Below, piece by piece: positions 46,833-55,471 of a stretch of 64,000 bases of DNA. Position numbers and translations under genes: made by a program. Under the pieces are notes generated by a model. That model ran no database searches. It had not been told where the DNA came from and saw only the letters and a list, made by a program, of their open reading frames with translations. Where the stretch lies: the NCBI RefSeq assembly GCF_900105205.1, contig NZ_FNSQ01000005.1:1240001-1304000 (forward strand), given 5' to 3'. Positions within the stretch are counted from its first letter, which is position 1; every line of letters starts with the position of its first letter. The stretch comes from Microbacterium hydrocarbonoxydans (lineage in GTDB: Bacteria > Actinomycetota > Actinomycetes > Actinomycetales > Microbacteriaceae).

Positions 46833-47945
46833 GTGAGCAAGAAGGCGACCGTCTACGACGTCGCTGAGCGCGCCGGGGTGTCGATCGCGACGGTCTCGCG
46901 AGTGCTGCGGCAGCCGGATGCGGTGCGCCCGGCCACCCGGGAGCGCGTGCTCGACTCGGTGACCGCCCTCGGCTACGTTCCCAGCGGCAGCGCCCGAGGA
47001 CTCGCCGAGCGCCGCACCGGCGTGCTCGGACTCTACTTCCCCGGATTCGACGCCTCGGAGGATGCGCCCGACCTCGACGTGCTGGCAGACGGGCGGGCCG
47101 AGCGGCCGCCGTTCACGATCGAGCAGGCGTCATCGGACGCCGGTGCTCCGCATCCGACCATGCTGTTCCTCGACGAGGTGCTGCGCGGCGCCGAGCTCGA
47201 GGCCTGGAAGCAGGGCTTCGTCCTGATGATCGGCGTCGGCCGCGATGATCCCGGCCGCGAGACCGCGCGCGACATCGCGGGTCGTGTCGACGGGCTCATG
47301 GTGCTCGCCCAGAGTGTGCCGGATGACGTGCTCGCCCGCCTCGCCCGGCGGATCCCGGTCGTGGTCCTGTCCGGTCCCGCCCGCGGCGACACATACGATC
47401 ACGTGACCGTCAGCAACGCGGAGGCGATGGCGGAGCTGACCCGGCTGGTGCTCGCGCAGGCGGACGAGGGAACACTGGCCTTCATCGCAGGTCCAGAGGA
47501 CTCGCCGGACGGCGCGCAGCGCTGGGACGGGTTCGCTGCGGCCATCGCGGATGCCGGCGTCGCGATCGAGGATGTGACGGTGCTGCGCGGTGACTTCACC
47601 CGGGCGTCGGGGCGACGCGCCGCCGAGGAGCTGATCGAGCGCGGTGTCCCGACGGCGCTGGTCGCGGCCAACGACCAGATGGCGCTCGGGGCGATCGACG
47701 CGTTCCGCTCGGCCGGCATCCGCGTCCCGGATGATGTGCGCGTCACCGGCTTCGACGGGATCGAGGCGGGGGCGCTGTCGCGTCCGGCCCTCACCACGGT
47801 GCGTCAGCCGATGATCGACCTTGGCCGTGCGGCGGTCCAGCTCCTCGCGCGTCGCCTGGAGCGACCGGATGCCGCGCCGATGACCGTGCGACTGCCGCTG
47901 CAGATCCTCGTGCGCGAGAGCTCGCAGCGCCCCGCCGGAGACTGA
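46833..47945 (+). CDS. LacI family transcriptional regulator
   Basis: 370 residues. HTH TVYDVAERAGVSIATVSRVL (6-25) with hinge SGSARGLAERRT, and a C-terminal type-1 sugar-binding domain that includes GLMVLAQSVPDDVLARL, LVAANDQMALGAIDAFRSAGIRVPDDVRVTGFDG. An acidic insertion around residues 70-105 (EDAPDLDVLADGRAERPP) is unusual. GTG start with GGAGG 8 nt upstream. The nearest LacI-type operator is 48875-48888, ahead of the ABC/GH1 operon, which is therefore its likely target. Confidence 0.9.
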   Translation: MSKKATVYDVAERAGVSIATVSRVLRQPDAVRPATRERVLDSVTALGYVPSGSARGLAERRTGVLGLYFPGFDASEDAPDLDVLADGRAERPPFTIEQASSDAGAPHPTMLFLDEVLRGAELEAWKQGFVLMIGVGRDDPGRETARDIAGRVDGLMVLAQSVPDDVLARLARRIPVVVLSGPARGDTYDHVTVSNAEAMAELTRLVLAQADEGTLAFIAGPEDSPDGAQRWDGFAAAIADAGVAIEDVTVLRGDFTRASGRRAAEELIERGVPTALVAANDQMALGAIDAFRSAGIRVPDDVRVTGFDGIEAGALSRPALTTVRQPMIDLGRAAVQLLARRLERPDAAPMTVRLPLQILVRESSQRPAGD

Positions 47946-47948
47946 CGT

Positions 47949-48317
47949 TCAGACGCGGTCGTGCAGCGTGATGCGGTAGCTGTCGGGGTCGGCGAAGGTG
48001 AACGTGCGGCCGAACGGGCCGTCGATCGGCTCGGCGACGATCGTGTGGCCGTCGGCCGCAAGCGCGTCGTGGATCGCCTGGACGTCTGTCGCATGCAGCC
48101 AGATCGCCGCACCGATCCCCGGCTGCTCCACGGCGTCGATCTCGGTGCCGGGCGCGAGGTCGCGGAGCGCGAAGGCGATCGGTGTGGTCTCGAAGACCAC
48201 GGCGTGCGGCGGGCCGGCGGGAGAGCGCACGAGTCCGAGGTACTGCTCGTAGAACGACTGGGCGGAGGGCAGATCGCGGACCTGGAGGGAGACGAAGTCG
48301 GGGCCGGTGACGGGCAT
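47949..48317 (-). CDS. VOC family (glyoxalase/bleomycin-resistance fold) protein
   Basis: 122 residues, two beta-alpha-beta-beta-beta modules: FVSLQVRDLPSAQSFYEQYLGL at the start and GPFGRTFTFADPDSYRITLHD at the end, the classical VOC pattern. Could be a dioxygenase, isomerase or binding protein. Well-placed AGGAAAG upstream of ATG 48317. Divergent from the MarR gene with two identical-arm operators between, so it is the probable MarR target. Confidence 0.88.
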   Translation of the reverse strand: MPVTGPDFVSLQVRDLPSAQSFYEQYLGLVRSPAGPPHAVVFETTPIAFALRDLAPGTEIDAVEQPGIGAAIWLHATDVQAIHDALAADGHTIVAEPIDGPFGRTFTFADPDSYRITLHDRV

Positions 48318-48335
48318 GATGCTCTTTCCTGTTCG

Positions 48336-48353
48336 ATGTCAGTTATCTGACAT
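48336..48353. promoter_or_regulatory. MarR-type operator, copy 1
   Basis: Perfect inverted repeat ATGTCAG-TTAT-CTGACAT, 18 bp, located 19 nt upstream of the VOC start on the minus strand. The arms are identical to those of copy 2, 29 bp away centre to centre. Confidence 0.88.
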
Positions 48354-48364
48354 GCTGGGATCGT

Positions 48365-48382
48365 ATGTCAGAATACTGACAT
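48365..48382. promoter_or_regulatory. MarR-type operator, copy 2, overlapping marR start codon
   Basis: ATGTCAG-AATA-CTGACAT, 18 bp; its last two bases are the first two of the MarR start codon (48381). Binding here would block marR transcription and fits autoregulation. Confidence 0.88.
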
Positions 48383-48824
48383 GAGTCAAGACGGCATCGA
48401 TCTGGACACGTCGCTGGGGTACCTCGTCAAGGAGGCCTCCAGCGCGCTGCGGTCGGCGATGGAGGAGGTCCTGCGTCCGCTCGGGATGACCATCACGCAC
48501 TATTCCTGCCTCGAGCTGCTGGCCCAGCGGCCGGGGCTCTCCAATTCGGAGCTCGCACGGGGTGCGTTCGTCACGAGGCAGTCGATGAACGTGCTGCTGC
48601 AGGCACTGGAGCGGAACGGGTTCGTCTCCAGGCCCGCCGAGCCGCCCCTGGGCAAGGTGCTTCCGACCAGCCTCACGGCGAAGGGGCGACGGGAGCTCGC
48701 GGCCGCCACCGCCGCTGTCCGAGGAGTGGAGCGGCGGATGTTGGAGGGCATGACCCTCGCTGAGCAGGACGCCGCCCGTCGCGCGCTGCGCAGCATGGTC
48801 CGGGCCCTACGCCCCGCGCGCTGA
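48381..48824 (+). CDS. MarR family transcriptional regulator
   Basis: 147 residues. The winged-helix core reads HYSCLELLAQRPGLSNSELARGAFVTRQSMNVLLQALERNGFV over about residues 38-80, with wing PLGKVLPTSLTAKGRREL. The C-terminal helix makes the dimer interface. No ribosome-binding site precedes ATG 48381, so the transcript may be leaderless. Two operators lie immediately upstream, so it should repress itself and the divergent VOC gene. Ligand unknown, often a phenolic compound in this family. Confidence 0.9.
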   Translation: MSQDGIDLDTSLGYLVKEASSALRSAMEEVLRPLGMTITHYSCLELLAQRPGLSNSELARGAFVTRQSMNVLLQALERNGFVSRPAEPPLGKVLPTSLTAKGRRELAAATAAVRGVERRMLEGMTLAEQDAARRALRSMVRALRPAR

Positions 48825-48967
48825 GCGGGCGCCGGGCGTGATAACGCGGCCGAGAGGGGGTTGCGGTCGCAAAATGTATGCGCTTACAATTGCAGGAGCG
48901 GCTTCGGCCGCGGGGCGCCCCGACCCGCGGGACACCCTTCATGACACAGACGACATGAGGTGGCAGT
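48825..48967 (+). promoter_or_regulatory. Promoter and leader of ABC/beta-glucosidase operon with LacI operator
   Basis: TTGCGG (48861-48866), 18 nt, TACAAT (48885-48890) form a good promoter. TGTATGCGCTTACA (48875-48888), a 12-of-14 match to its own reverse complement with the GCGC centre typical of LacI-family operators, overlaps the -10. The ~70-nt leader begins with a GCGGC-TTCG-GCCGC hairpin (48898-48911) whose UUCG loop is especially stable. GAGG lies 8 nt before GTG 48968. Confidence 0.75.
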
Positions 48968-50632
48968 GTGGCGAAGACGCACATGCTCCGGCGCTGGCGG
49001 AGAGCCGCGATCGTGGGACTGGCGGCAGCAGCCGTGGTCCTCAGCGGTTGCAGCATCCAGATCAGTTCGCAGCCCGATCCATCGATCGGCGACGACACGA
49101 TGCTCATCAATGCGGACAAGGGGAACCCGTTCTTCACGCGAAACTTCAACCCGTACCTGACGAACACGCGTACGGCGTCGCGGTGGATCTACGAGCCGCT
49201 GATCCTGGTGAACCCGCTCGACGGAACCCAGAACCCCTGGCTCGCGACGGAGTGGTCGCAGCCGGACGCCCGCACGATCGTGATGACGATCCGCGACGAC
49301 GTCGAGTGGAGCGACGGCGAGAAGCTGACGCCCGATGACGTGGCGTTCACCTTCCAGCTGCTGAAGGACAACCCCTCGCTCGACATCAAGGGCGCCTGGC
49401 AGCACCTCGAGACCGTCGAGACCGACGGGAATGACGTCATCATGCACCTGCAGACCGACGATGCCCCCTCGCTTCCGATCCTCGGCCAGACCATGATCGT
49501 GCCGGAGCATCTGTGGTCCGACGTGAAGGACCCCGGCACCTTCCGCAACGAGAACCCGGTCGGCACCGGTCCGTTCGTGCTGGGCAACTACAACGACCAG
49601 CAGTACTCGATGGACAAGAACCCCGACTACTGGCAGGCCGACAAGATCGAGATCGAGCACATCATCCTGCCGTCGACCAACTCGCAGCTCGACACCGTCA
49701 CCCGCGGCTACGACTGGGCGTACTCGTTCATCTCCGACGTCGAGGGCACCTGGGGTGCGGCCAGCGAGCACAACGCCTGGTGGTTCCCGCCCGGCGGCGT
49801 GATCGCGCTGATGCCGAACCTCGAGGTCGCGCCGTTCGACGACGTGAACGTGCGCCGAGGCATCGCCCTCTCGCTCGACCGCGAGGAGATCGCCGAGACC
49901 GCGTCCGAGGGCTACATGAAGCCCGCGGGCCAGACCGGGCTCATCCTCCCCAACCAGGAGGAGTACCTGGATCCGAGCATCCCCGACCAGGGCATGATCA
50001 CGCAGGACACGGATGCCGCGCTCGACGCCTTCGCCGAGGCGGGGTACACGCTCGACGGCGACCGGCTCGTGGGCGCCGACGGCGAGCAGCTCGAGTTCGC
50101 GCTGACGACGGCCAACGGGTTCTCGGACTGGACCCGCGCCGCGCAGACCGTGCAGAGCCAGCTGTCGAAGGTCGGCGTCAAGGTGACGCTCAAGCTCCCG
50201 CAGCCGGCCGGCTACCAGAGCGCCATCAGCAACGGCGACTTCGAGATGGCCATCGGCGGCATGGGCAACGGCGACGTGTACCAGGCATACAACAACCTGC
50301 TCTCCAGCCAGTTCTACGTGCCGTCCGGCGAGACGACCGCGAACAACTTCCAGCGGTACCGCTCGGATGAGGCCGACGCGCTGCTCGCCGAGTACCGCGA
50401 GACGGTCGACCCCGCCCGTCAGAGCGAGATCGTGCAGGAGCTGCAGGGCATCGTCTACGAGGAGATGCCGGTCATCGGGCTGTACTACGGCGGTATCTGG
50501 GGCCTGTTCAGCGACGCCAAGTTCACCGGCTGGCCGTCGGAGGAGGACCCGTACATGATCCCGCAGAACTACGACTCGGCGCCGCTGGGTATCTTCACCC
50601 GGCTCGAGCGCGTGAAGGAGGACGACCGATGA
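48968..50632 (+). CDS. ABC transporter substrate-binding lipoprotein, family 5 (probable oligosaccharide binder)
   Basis: 554 residues. Signal peptide with lipobox VLSGC (C28) and SBP_bac_5 fold: ASRWIYEPLILVNPLDG, RDDVEWSDGEKLTPDDVAFTF, NPVGTGPFVLGNY, VRRGIALSLDREEI. Aromatic residues are frequent in the body (NAWWFPPGG, DWAYSF), as in family-5 proteins that bind cello- or gluco-oligosaccharides rather than peptides. First gene of an operon ending in a GH1 beta-glucosidase, and under a LacI-type operator; hence an oligosaccharide ligand is favoured. Confidence 0.9.
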   Translation: MAKTHMLRRWRRAAIVGLAAAAVVLSGCSIQISSQPDPSIGDDTMLINADKGNPFFTRNFNPYLTNTRTASRWIYEPLILVNPLDGTQNPWLATEWSQPDARTIVMTIRDDVEWSDGEKLTPDDVAFTFQLLKDNPSLDIKGAWQHLETVETDGNDVIMHLQTDDAPSLPILGQTMIVPEHLWSDVKDPGTFRNENPVGTGPFVLGNYNDQQYSMDKNPDYWQADKIEIEHIILPSTNSQLDTVTRGYDWAYSFISDVEGTWGAASEHNAWWFPPGGVIALMPNLEVAPFDDVNVRRGIALSLDREEIAETASEGYMKPAGQTGLILPNQEEYLDPSIPDQGMITQDTDAALDAFAEAGYTLDGDRLVGADGEQLEFALTTANGFSDWTRAAQTVQSQLSKVGVKVTLKLPQPAGYQSAISNGDFEMAIGGMGNGDVYQAYNNLLSSQFYVPSGETTANNFQRYRSDEADALLAEYRETVDPARQSEIVQELQGIVYEEMPVIGLYYGGIWGLFSDAKFTGWPSEEDPYMIPQNYDSAPLGIFTRLERVKEDDR

Positions 50633-51609
50633 AGTACGTCCTGCAGAAGGTCGGCTTGTTCGTGCTCACGCTGTGGGCGGCGATCACCCTGAACTTCTTC
50701 CTTCCGCGGCTGATGCCCGGTTCGCCCGCGGATGCCGCGATCGCCAAGCTCTCGCAGAACGGCCCGGTGTCCGATGCGACGCGCGCCGCGATCGAGGCCC
50801 AGCTCGGTGTGCCGACCGGCTCGATCTGGGATCAGTACGTCGCCTACCTCGGTCAGGTCGCACGACTCGACTTCGGCGTCTCGTACACGTTCTACCCGCA
50901 GACCGTGTCGAGCATGGTCTCGACCGCGCTGCCGTACACGATCGGCCTCGTCGGCATCGTCACGATCCTCGCGTTCGTGATCGGCACCCTGATCGGCACC
51001 GCCGCCGCCTGGCGTCGCGGCACGTGGCTGGACTCGCTGCCGACGCTGACCGGCTCCTTCCTCAGCACCTTCCCCTACTTCTGGACAGCGCTGCTGCTGC
51101 TGTTCTTCTTCGGGTACGTGCTGCACTGGTTCCCGACCACGGGCGCCTATTCGGCGACGACCACGCCGGGCTTCACCTGGGACTTCATCGTCGATCTCGT
51201 GCAGCATGCGATCCTCCCGGCGGTGACGATCCTGTTGACGTCGCTCGGCGGCTGGATCATCGGTATGCGCAACGCGATGATCAACACGCTGGGTGACGAC
51301 TACGTGACCTTCGCCGAGGCGAACGGCCTGCACGGTCGCACGATCGCGCTCCGCTATGCCGCACGAAACGCGATCCTGCCGAACCTCACCGGCTTCGGGC
51401 TCACGCTCGGAGGCGTGGTCGGCGGATCCATCCTCGTGGAGCAGGTGTTCGGCTATCCCGGCATCGGATATCTGCTCTTCAACGCCGTGATCGGGCAGGA
51501 CTACCCGCTCATGCAGGCGCTCTTCCTGATGATCACCGTCAGCGTGCTCGTCGCCAACTTCCTCGTCGACATCCTGTACGGCGTGCTGGATCCAAGGACC
51601 CGCCGATGA
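50629..51609 (+). CDS. ABC transporter permease (DppB type)
   Basis: 326 residues, six helices. LWAAITLNFFLPRLMPGSPADAA in the N-terminal part, a long external segment, GGWIIGMRNAMINTLGDDYVTFAEANGLHGRTIALRYAARNAILP as the EAA region (span), and PLMQALFLMITVSVLVANFLVDILYGVLDPR at the C-terminus, all DppB features. Overlaps the binding-protein stop and the next permease by ATGA. Confidence 0.93.
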   Translation: MKYVLQKVGLFVLTLWAAITLNFFLPRLMPGSPADAAIAKLSQNGPVSDATRAAIEAQLGVPTGSIWDQYVAYLGQVARLDFGVSYTFYPQTVSSMVSTALPYTIGLVGIVTILAFVIGTLIGTAAAWRRGTWLDSLPTLTGSFLSTFPYFWTALLLLFFFGYVLHWFPTTGAYSATTTPGFTWDFIVDLVQHAILPAVTILLTSLGGWIIGMRNAMINTLGDDYVTFAEANGLHGRTIALRYAARNAILPNLTGFGLTLGGVVGGSILVEQVFGYPGIGYLLFNAVIGQDYPLMQALFLMITVSVLVANFLVDILYGVLDPRTRR

Positions 51610-52520
51610 CCTCCACCATGAATGTCAAGGTTCCCTCCGACCGGATCGCGGCTCCCAGCCCGTGGCGCTCGTTCGCCCGGATGGTGGGCACCCTCTGGTC
51701 CAACGGCAAGGCCCGGCTGGGCCTCATCATCCTCGGTCTGTTCGTGGTGGTCGCGGTGTTCGCTCCGCTCCTCGCCCCGTACGGACCGAAGGAGAACACC
51801 TTCGAGCGCAACGCCGACGCGTCGGCCGCGCACTGGCTGGGCACCACCGCCGCAGGCGAAGACGTCCTGAGCCAGCTGATCTACGGCTCGCAGATCAGCC
51901 TCCTGGTCGGCATGGCCGCCGGCCTCCTCTCGACGATCGTCGCGGTGCTGATCGGGCTCAGCTGGGGCTATATGCGCGGTTTCCTGGGCGAGGTGGTCGG
52001 CTTCATCGTCAACCTCTTCCTCGTGATCCCCGGGCTGCCGCTCATGATCGTGATCGCCGCGTACCTGCAGAACGGCGGCATCCTGATGATCATCGCGGTG
52101 ATCGTCGTCACCGGCTGGGCCTGGGGTGCGCGCGTGCTGCGCAGCCAGACGCAGTCGCTGCGAGGCAACGACTTCGTCACCTCGGCGCAGTTCTCGGGTG
52201 ACAGCCGGGCGCGCATCGTGTTCCGCGAGATCCTGCCGAACATGACCTCGATCATCGCCGGAACCCTCTTCGGTGCCGCCACTGCGGCGATCCTGGCCGA
52301 AGCGGGGCTGGAGTTCCTCGGGCTCGGCGACTCGAGCATCGTCAGCTGGGGCACCATGCTCTACTGGGCGCAGAACTCCAACTCGCTGCTCACCGGGCAG
52401 TGGCTGCTGCTGTTCGCCCCCGGTCTCTGCATCGCCCTGCTCGCCCTGAGCCTGACGCTGATCAACTTCGGCGTGGATGGGATCTCCAATCCGCGCCTGC
52501 GAGAGGGGAAGGGCCGATGA
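51606..52520 (+). CDS. ABC transporter permease (DppC type)
   Basis: 304 residues, six helices. N-terminal cytoplasmic stretch, first helix LGLIILGLFVVVAVFAPLLAPYGP, then HWLGTTAAGEDVLSQLIYGSQ (the DppC LGTD-x-GRDV motif with GE in place of GR), and an EAA loop FVTSAQFSGDSRARIVFREILP. Heterodimer partner of the upstream permease. ATGA overlaps at both ends. Confidence 0.93.
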   Translation: MTSTMNVKVPSDRIAAPSPWRSFARMVGTLWSNGKARLGLIILGLFVVVAVFAPLLAPYGPKENTFERNADASAAHWLGTTAAGEDVLSQLIYGSQISLLVGMAAGLLSTIVAVLIGLSWGYMRGFLGEVVGFIVNLFLVIPGLPLMIVIAAYLQNGGILMIIAVIVVTGWAWGARVLRSQTQSLRGNDFVTSAQFSGDSRARIVFREILPNMTSIIAGTLFGAATAAILAEAGLEFLGLGDSSIVSWGTMLYWAQNSNSLLTGQWLLLFAPGLCIALLALSLTLINFGVDGISNPRLREGKGR

Positions 52521-54244
52521 GCGCCATGGAAGCGAACACCGCCGTCACGGACGATGTCCTCCTGGATGTCCAGGGCCTGTCGGTCGAGTACGCCTCGCCC
52601 GGCACCACGCCGGTCACCGCCGTCGAGGACGTCTCGTTCACGCTGCGCCGAGGCGAGTTCGTCGGTCTCGTGGGCGAGTCCGGCTCAGGCAAGTCGACCC
52701 TCGGCTTCGCGCTCACCCGCCTGCAGAAGCCGCCGGCTCGCATCAGCGGCGGGCGCATCCTGTTCGACGGTCGCGACATCCGAGAGCTCGACGCCGAGGA
52801 GCTGCGACGTCAGCGCCAGGGCGGGTTCGCGATGGTGCTGCAGTCGGGCATGAACGCGCTGAACCCGGTGCGTACGATCGGCAACCACTTCCGCGACATC
52901 TTCGCCGCGCACGGGCACGTGGCCCGCGACCATCGGGATGCGAGGGCGCGCGAGCTGATCGGCAAGGTCGGTCTCGACCCTGCAGTGCTGGCCAGGTACC
53001 CGAGCGAGCTCTCCGGCGGCATGCGCCAGCGCACCTCGATCGCGCTGGCCCTCTCGCTCGAACCGCAGCTGATGGTGTTCGATGAGCCGACCACGGCGCT
53101 CGACGTGCTCGTGCAGCACGCCGTCATGGACACCATCAAGGATCTCCAGCGCACCGAGCACTTCACCGCGATCCTCATCAGCCACGACCTGGGCATCGTG
53201 CTCGAGGCGACCGATCGGGTGATGGTGATGCACGAGGGGCGGATCGTCGAAGACGCACCGAGCCTCGACATCCTGCAGCGTCCTCAGGACGAGTACACGC
53301 GGATGCTGCTGAGCCACTACGCCGATCCACGGGCCGAGTCGATCTCGATCCCCGGGTTCGTCGACCTCGGCACCCGGCGCCGTGAGGGGCAGTCCCGTAC
53401 CGACTTGACCGAGACCCTGCCGACGGTGTCGCAGCGCGACACCCGGCGGGCGGATGCTGCGATCGTCGTCGAGGGCGTGTCCAAGCGCTACCCCGCACCT
53501 CGTCGCGGCGAGCAGCCGGTCACGGCGGTCGACGACGTGTCGTTCCGACTGGAACCGGGGGAGGCGCTGGCACTCGTCGGCGCTTCGGGGTCGGGCAAGT
53601 CCACGCTCGCGAAGCTCATCACCGGAGTCGAGAAGCCGACCGAGGGCACCGTGCGCTTCGGCGACGTAGACGTCGCGACCCTGCGGCGCAAGGGACTCCG
53701 TGAGCTCCGCAAGGACGTGCAGATGGTGTTCCAGGATCCGTATGCGGCGCTGAACCCGCTGCACACAGTCGAGTACGCGCTGAGTCGGCCGATCCGCAAC
53801 TACACGCCGCTGCGCGGTGACGAGGCCAGAGCCCGCGTGCTCGAGCTCCTCGAGACCGTGGGCCTGACTCCGGTCGAGCAGTTCGCCGCGAAGCTGCCGC
53901 ACCAGCTCTCGGGCGGACAGCGTCAGCGCGTGGTCATCGCCAGGGCCCTGGCGAGCGATCCGCAGGTGCTGATCGCCGACGAGCCGGTGTCGATGCTCGA
54001 TGTCTCGCTGCGAGCCGGCGTGCTCGCGCTGCTCGAGGACCTGCGCGAGAGGTGGGGCATCAGCATGCTCTACATCACGCACGACCTCTTGAGCGCCCGC
54101 CTCGTGACCGAGAACATCCTCGTGCTCAACAGCGGCCGCGTCGTCGAACGCGGCGAGACCTCCCAGGTCCTGCAGCATCCGGAGGACCCGTACACGGTCC
54201 AGCTCCTGGATGCCGTGCCGAATCCATCCCGAATCTCGCGATAG
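52517..54244 (+). CDS. ABC transporter ATP-binding protein, DppD-DppF fusion
   Basis: 575 residues with two complete ABC cassettes in one chain. Cassette 1: Walker A GESGSGKST (53-61), signature LSGGMRQRTSIALAL, DEPTTALD, and a Q-loop LQSGMNALNP lacking the usual QDP. Cassette 2: Walker A GASGSGKST (~357), FQDPYAALNP, LSGGQRQRVVIARAL, DEPVSMLD. This fusion replaces the separate DppD and DppF seen in the importer at 24504-29629. Drives uptake by the upstream permeases. Confidence 0.94.
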   Translation: MSAMEANTAVTDDVLLDVQGLSVEYASPGTTPVTAVEDVSFTLRRGEFVGLVGESGSGKSTLGFALTRLQKPPARISGGRILFDGRDIRELDAEELRRQRQGGFAMVLQSGMNALNPVRTIGNHFRDIFAAHGHVARDHRDARARELIGKVGLDPAVLARYPSELSGGMRQRTSIALALSLEPQLMVFDEPTTALDVLVQHAVMDTIKDLQRTEHFTAILISHDLGIVLEATDRVMVMHEGRIVEDAPSLDILQRPQDEYTRMLLSHYADPRAESISIPGFVDLGTRRREGQSRTDLTETLPTVSQRDTRRADAAIVVEGVSKRYPAPRRGEQPVTAVDDVSFRLEPGEALALVGASGSGKSTLAKLITGVEKPTEGTVRFGDVDVATLRRKGLRELRKDVQMVFQDPYAALNPLHTVEYALSRPIRNYTPLRGDEARARVLELLETVGLTPVEQFAAKLPHQLSGGQRQRVVIARALASDPQVLIADEPVSMLDVSLRAGVLALLEDLRERWGISMLYITHDLLSARLVTENILVLNSGRVVERGETSQVLQHPEDPYTVQLLDAVPNPSRISR

Positions 54245-54256
54245 AGAGGAGCACTC

Positions 54257-55426
54257 GTGCTCACATTCCCTGACGGCTTTCTCTGGGGTGCTGCGACCGC
54301 AGCCCATCAGGTGGAGGGGAACAACACGACCAGCAACTGGTGGGCCATGGAGCATGCTCCCGGGTCTCCCATGGTGGAGCCGTCGGGCGACGCCGCCGAT
54401 CACTTCCACCGGTACCCGGAGGACATGAGGCTGCTGGCGGATGCCGGCCTCAACTCCTACCGCTTCTCGATGGAGTGGGCCCGCATCGAGCCGGAGCGCG
54501 GGTTCGTCTCGCGCGCGATGCTCGATCACTACCGCCGCATGATCGACACCGCACGCGAGAACGGGCTCGACCCGACGGTGACCCTGATGCACTTCACGGT
54601 GCCGCAGTGGTTCCAGAAGGACGGGTTCTGGCGCGCGGACGACGCCGTCGATCTGTTCTCCCGCTACGTCGAGACTGTGCTCCCGATCCTGGAGGGCGTC
54701 ACGTACGTCTGCACGATCAACGAGCCGAACATCGCGGCGATGCTCGCCGGGGGAGAGGAAGCCTCGAACCTCGTCGCGTACGGTCTGCCGAACCCCGACC
54801 TCGCGGTCGCCGACACGCTGCTGGACGCGCATCACCGCGCCTCCGAGATCCTGCACTCCGTCTCGGGTGTGCAGGCCGGGTGGACGATCGCGACGCAGGC
54901 CTTCCACTCCACGGGAGAGCCGGGCGCGGACGAGATGCTGGCCGAGTACGGCGATCCTCGCGACCACTGGTACCTCGACCAGTCCGCCGGTGACGACTTC
55001 GTCGGCGTGCAGGCCTACACCCGCACGTTCATCGGCCCCGAAGGGCCCCGCCCGGTCGCCGACGACGTCGAGACCACGCTGACCGGCTGGGAGTTCTTCC
55101 CCGAGGCGCTCGAGCTCGGCGTCCGCAGCGCCTGGGAGCGCAGCGGCGGGGTGCCGGTGCTCGTGACCGAGAACGGCATCGCGACCGCCGACGACACCCG
55201 GCGGATCGCGTACACGCAGGGCGCCCTCGAGGGTCTGCACCGCGCGATCTCCGACGGTATCGAGGTCAAGGCGTACCAGCACTGGAGCGCACTGGACAAC
55301 TACGAGTGGGCCAGCGGATTCCGTCCGACCTTCGGGCTCATCGGCTTCGACCACGAGACGTTCGAGCGCTCGCCGAAGCCGTCGCTCGCCTGGCTCGGCG
55401 AGGTCGCACGGCGCAACGGTCTCTGA
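54257..55426 (+). CDS. GH1 family beta-glucosidase
   Basis: 389 residues, GH1 barrel. FPDGFLWGAATAAHQVEG opens the chain, the acid/base glutamate is in TINEPN (~156), the nucleophile in LVTENGIAT (~304), and YQHWSALDNYEWASGF provides the aglycone/glucose-site tryptophan motif. About 60-90 residues shorter than most GH1 enzymes, with compact loops. Cleaves cellobiose-like or other beta-glucosides imported by the upstream ABC genes. GTG start with AGAGGAG 6 nt upstream. No signal peptide: cytosolic. Confidence 0.92.
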   Translation: MLTFPDGFLWGAATAAHQVEGNNTTSNWWAMEHAPGSPMVEPSGDAADHFHRYPEDMRLLADAGLNSYRFSMEWARIEPERGFVSRAMLDHYRRMIDTARENGLDPTVTLMHFTVPQWFQKDGFWRADDAVDLFSRYVETVLPILEGVTYVCTINEPNIAAMLAGGEEASNLVAYGLPNPDLAVADTLLDAHHRASEILHSVSGVQAGWTIATQAFHSTGEPGADEMLAEYGDPRDHWYLDQSAGDDFVGVQAYTRTFIGPEGPRPVADDVETTLTGWEFFPEALELGVRSAWERSGGVPVLVTENGIATADDTRRIAYTQGALEGLHRAISDGIEVKAYQHWSALDNYEWASGFRPTFGLIGFDHETFERSPKPSLAWLGEVARRNGL

Positions 55427-55436
55427 GGCGGGAGCG

Positions 55437-55459
55437 GCCCCGGCACCAGATGCCGGGGC
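55437..55459 (+). terminator. Hairpin terminator after beta-glucosidase, abutting next promoter
   Basis: Perfect 9-bp stem GCCCCGGCA (55437-55445) and TGCCGGGGC (55451-55459), loop CCAGA, 10 nt after the GH1 stop. The -10 of the next gene (TACTCT, 55460-55465) begins on the very next base. Confidence 0.82.
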
Positions 55460-55471
55460 TACTCTCGGTTC

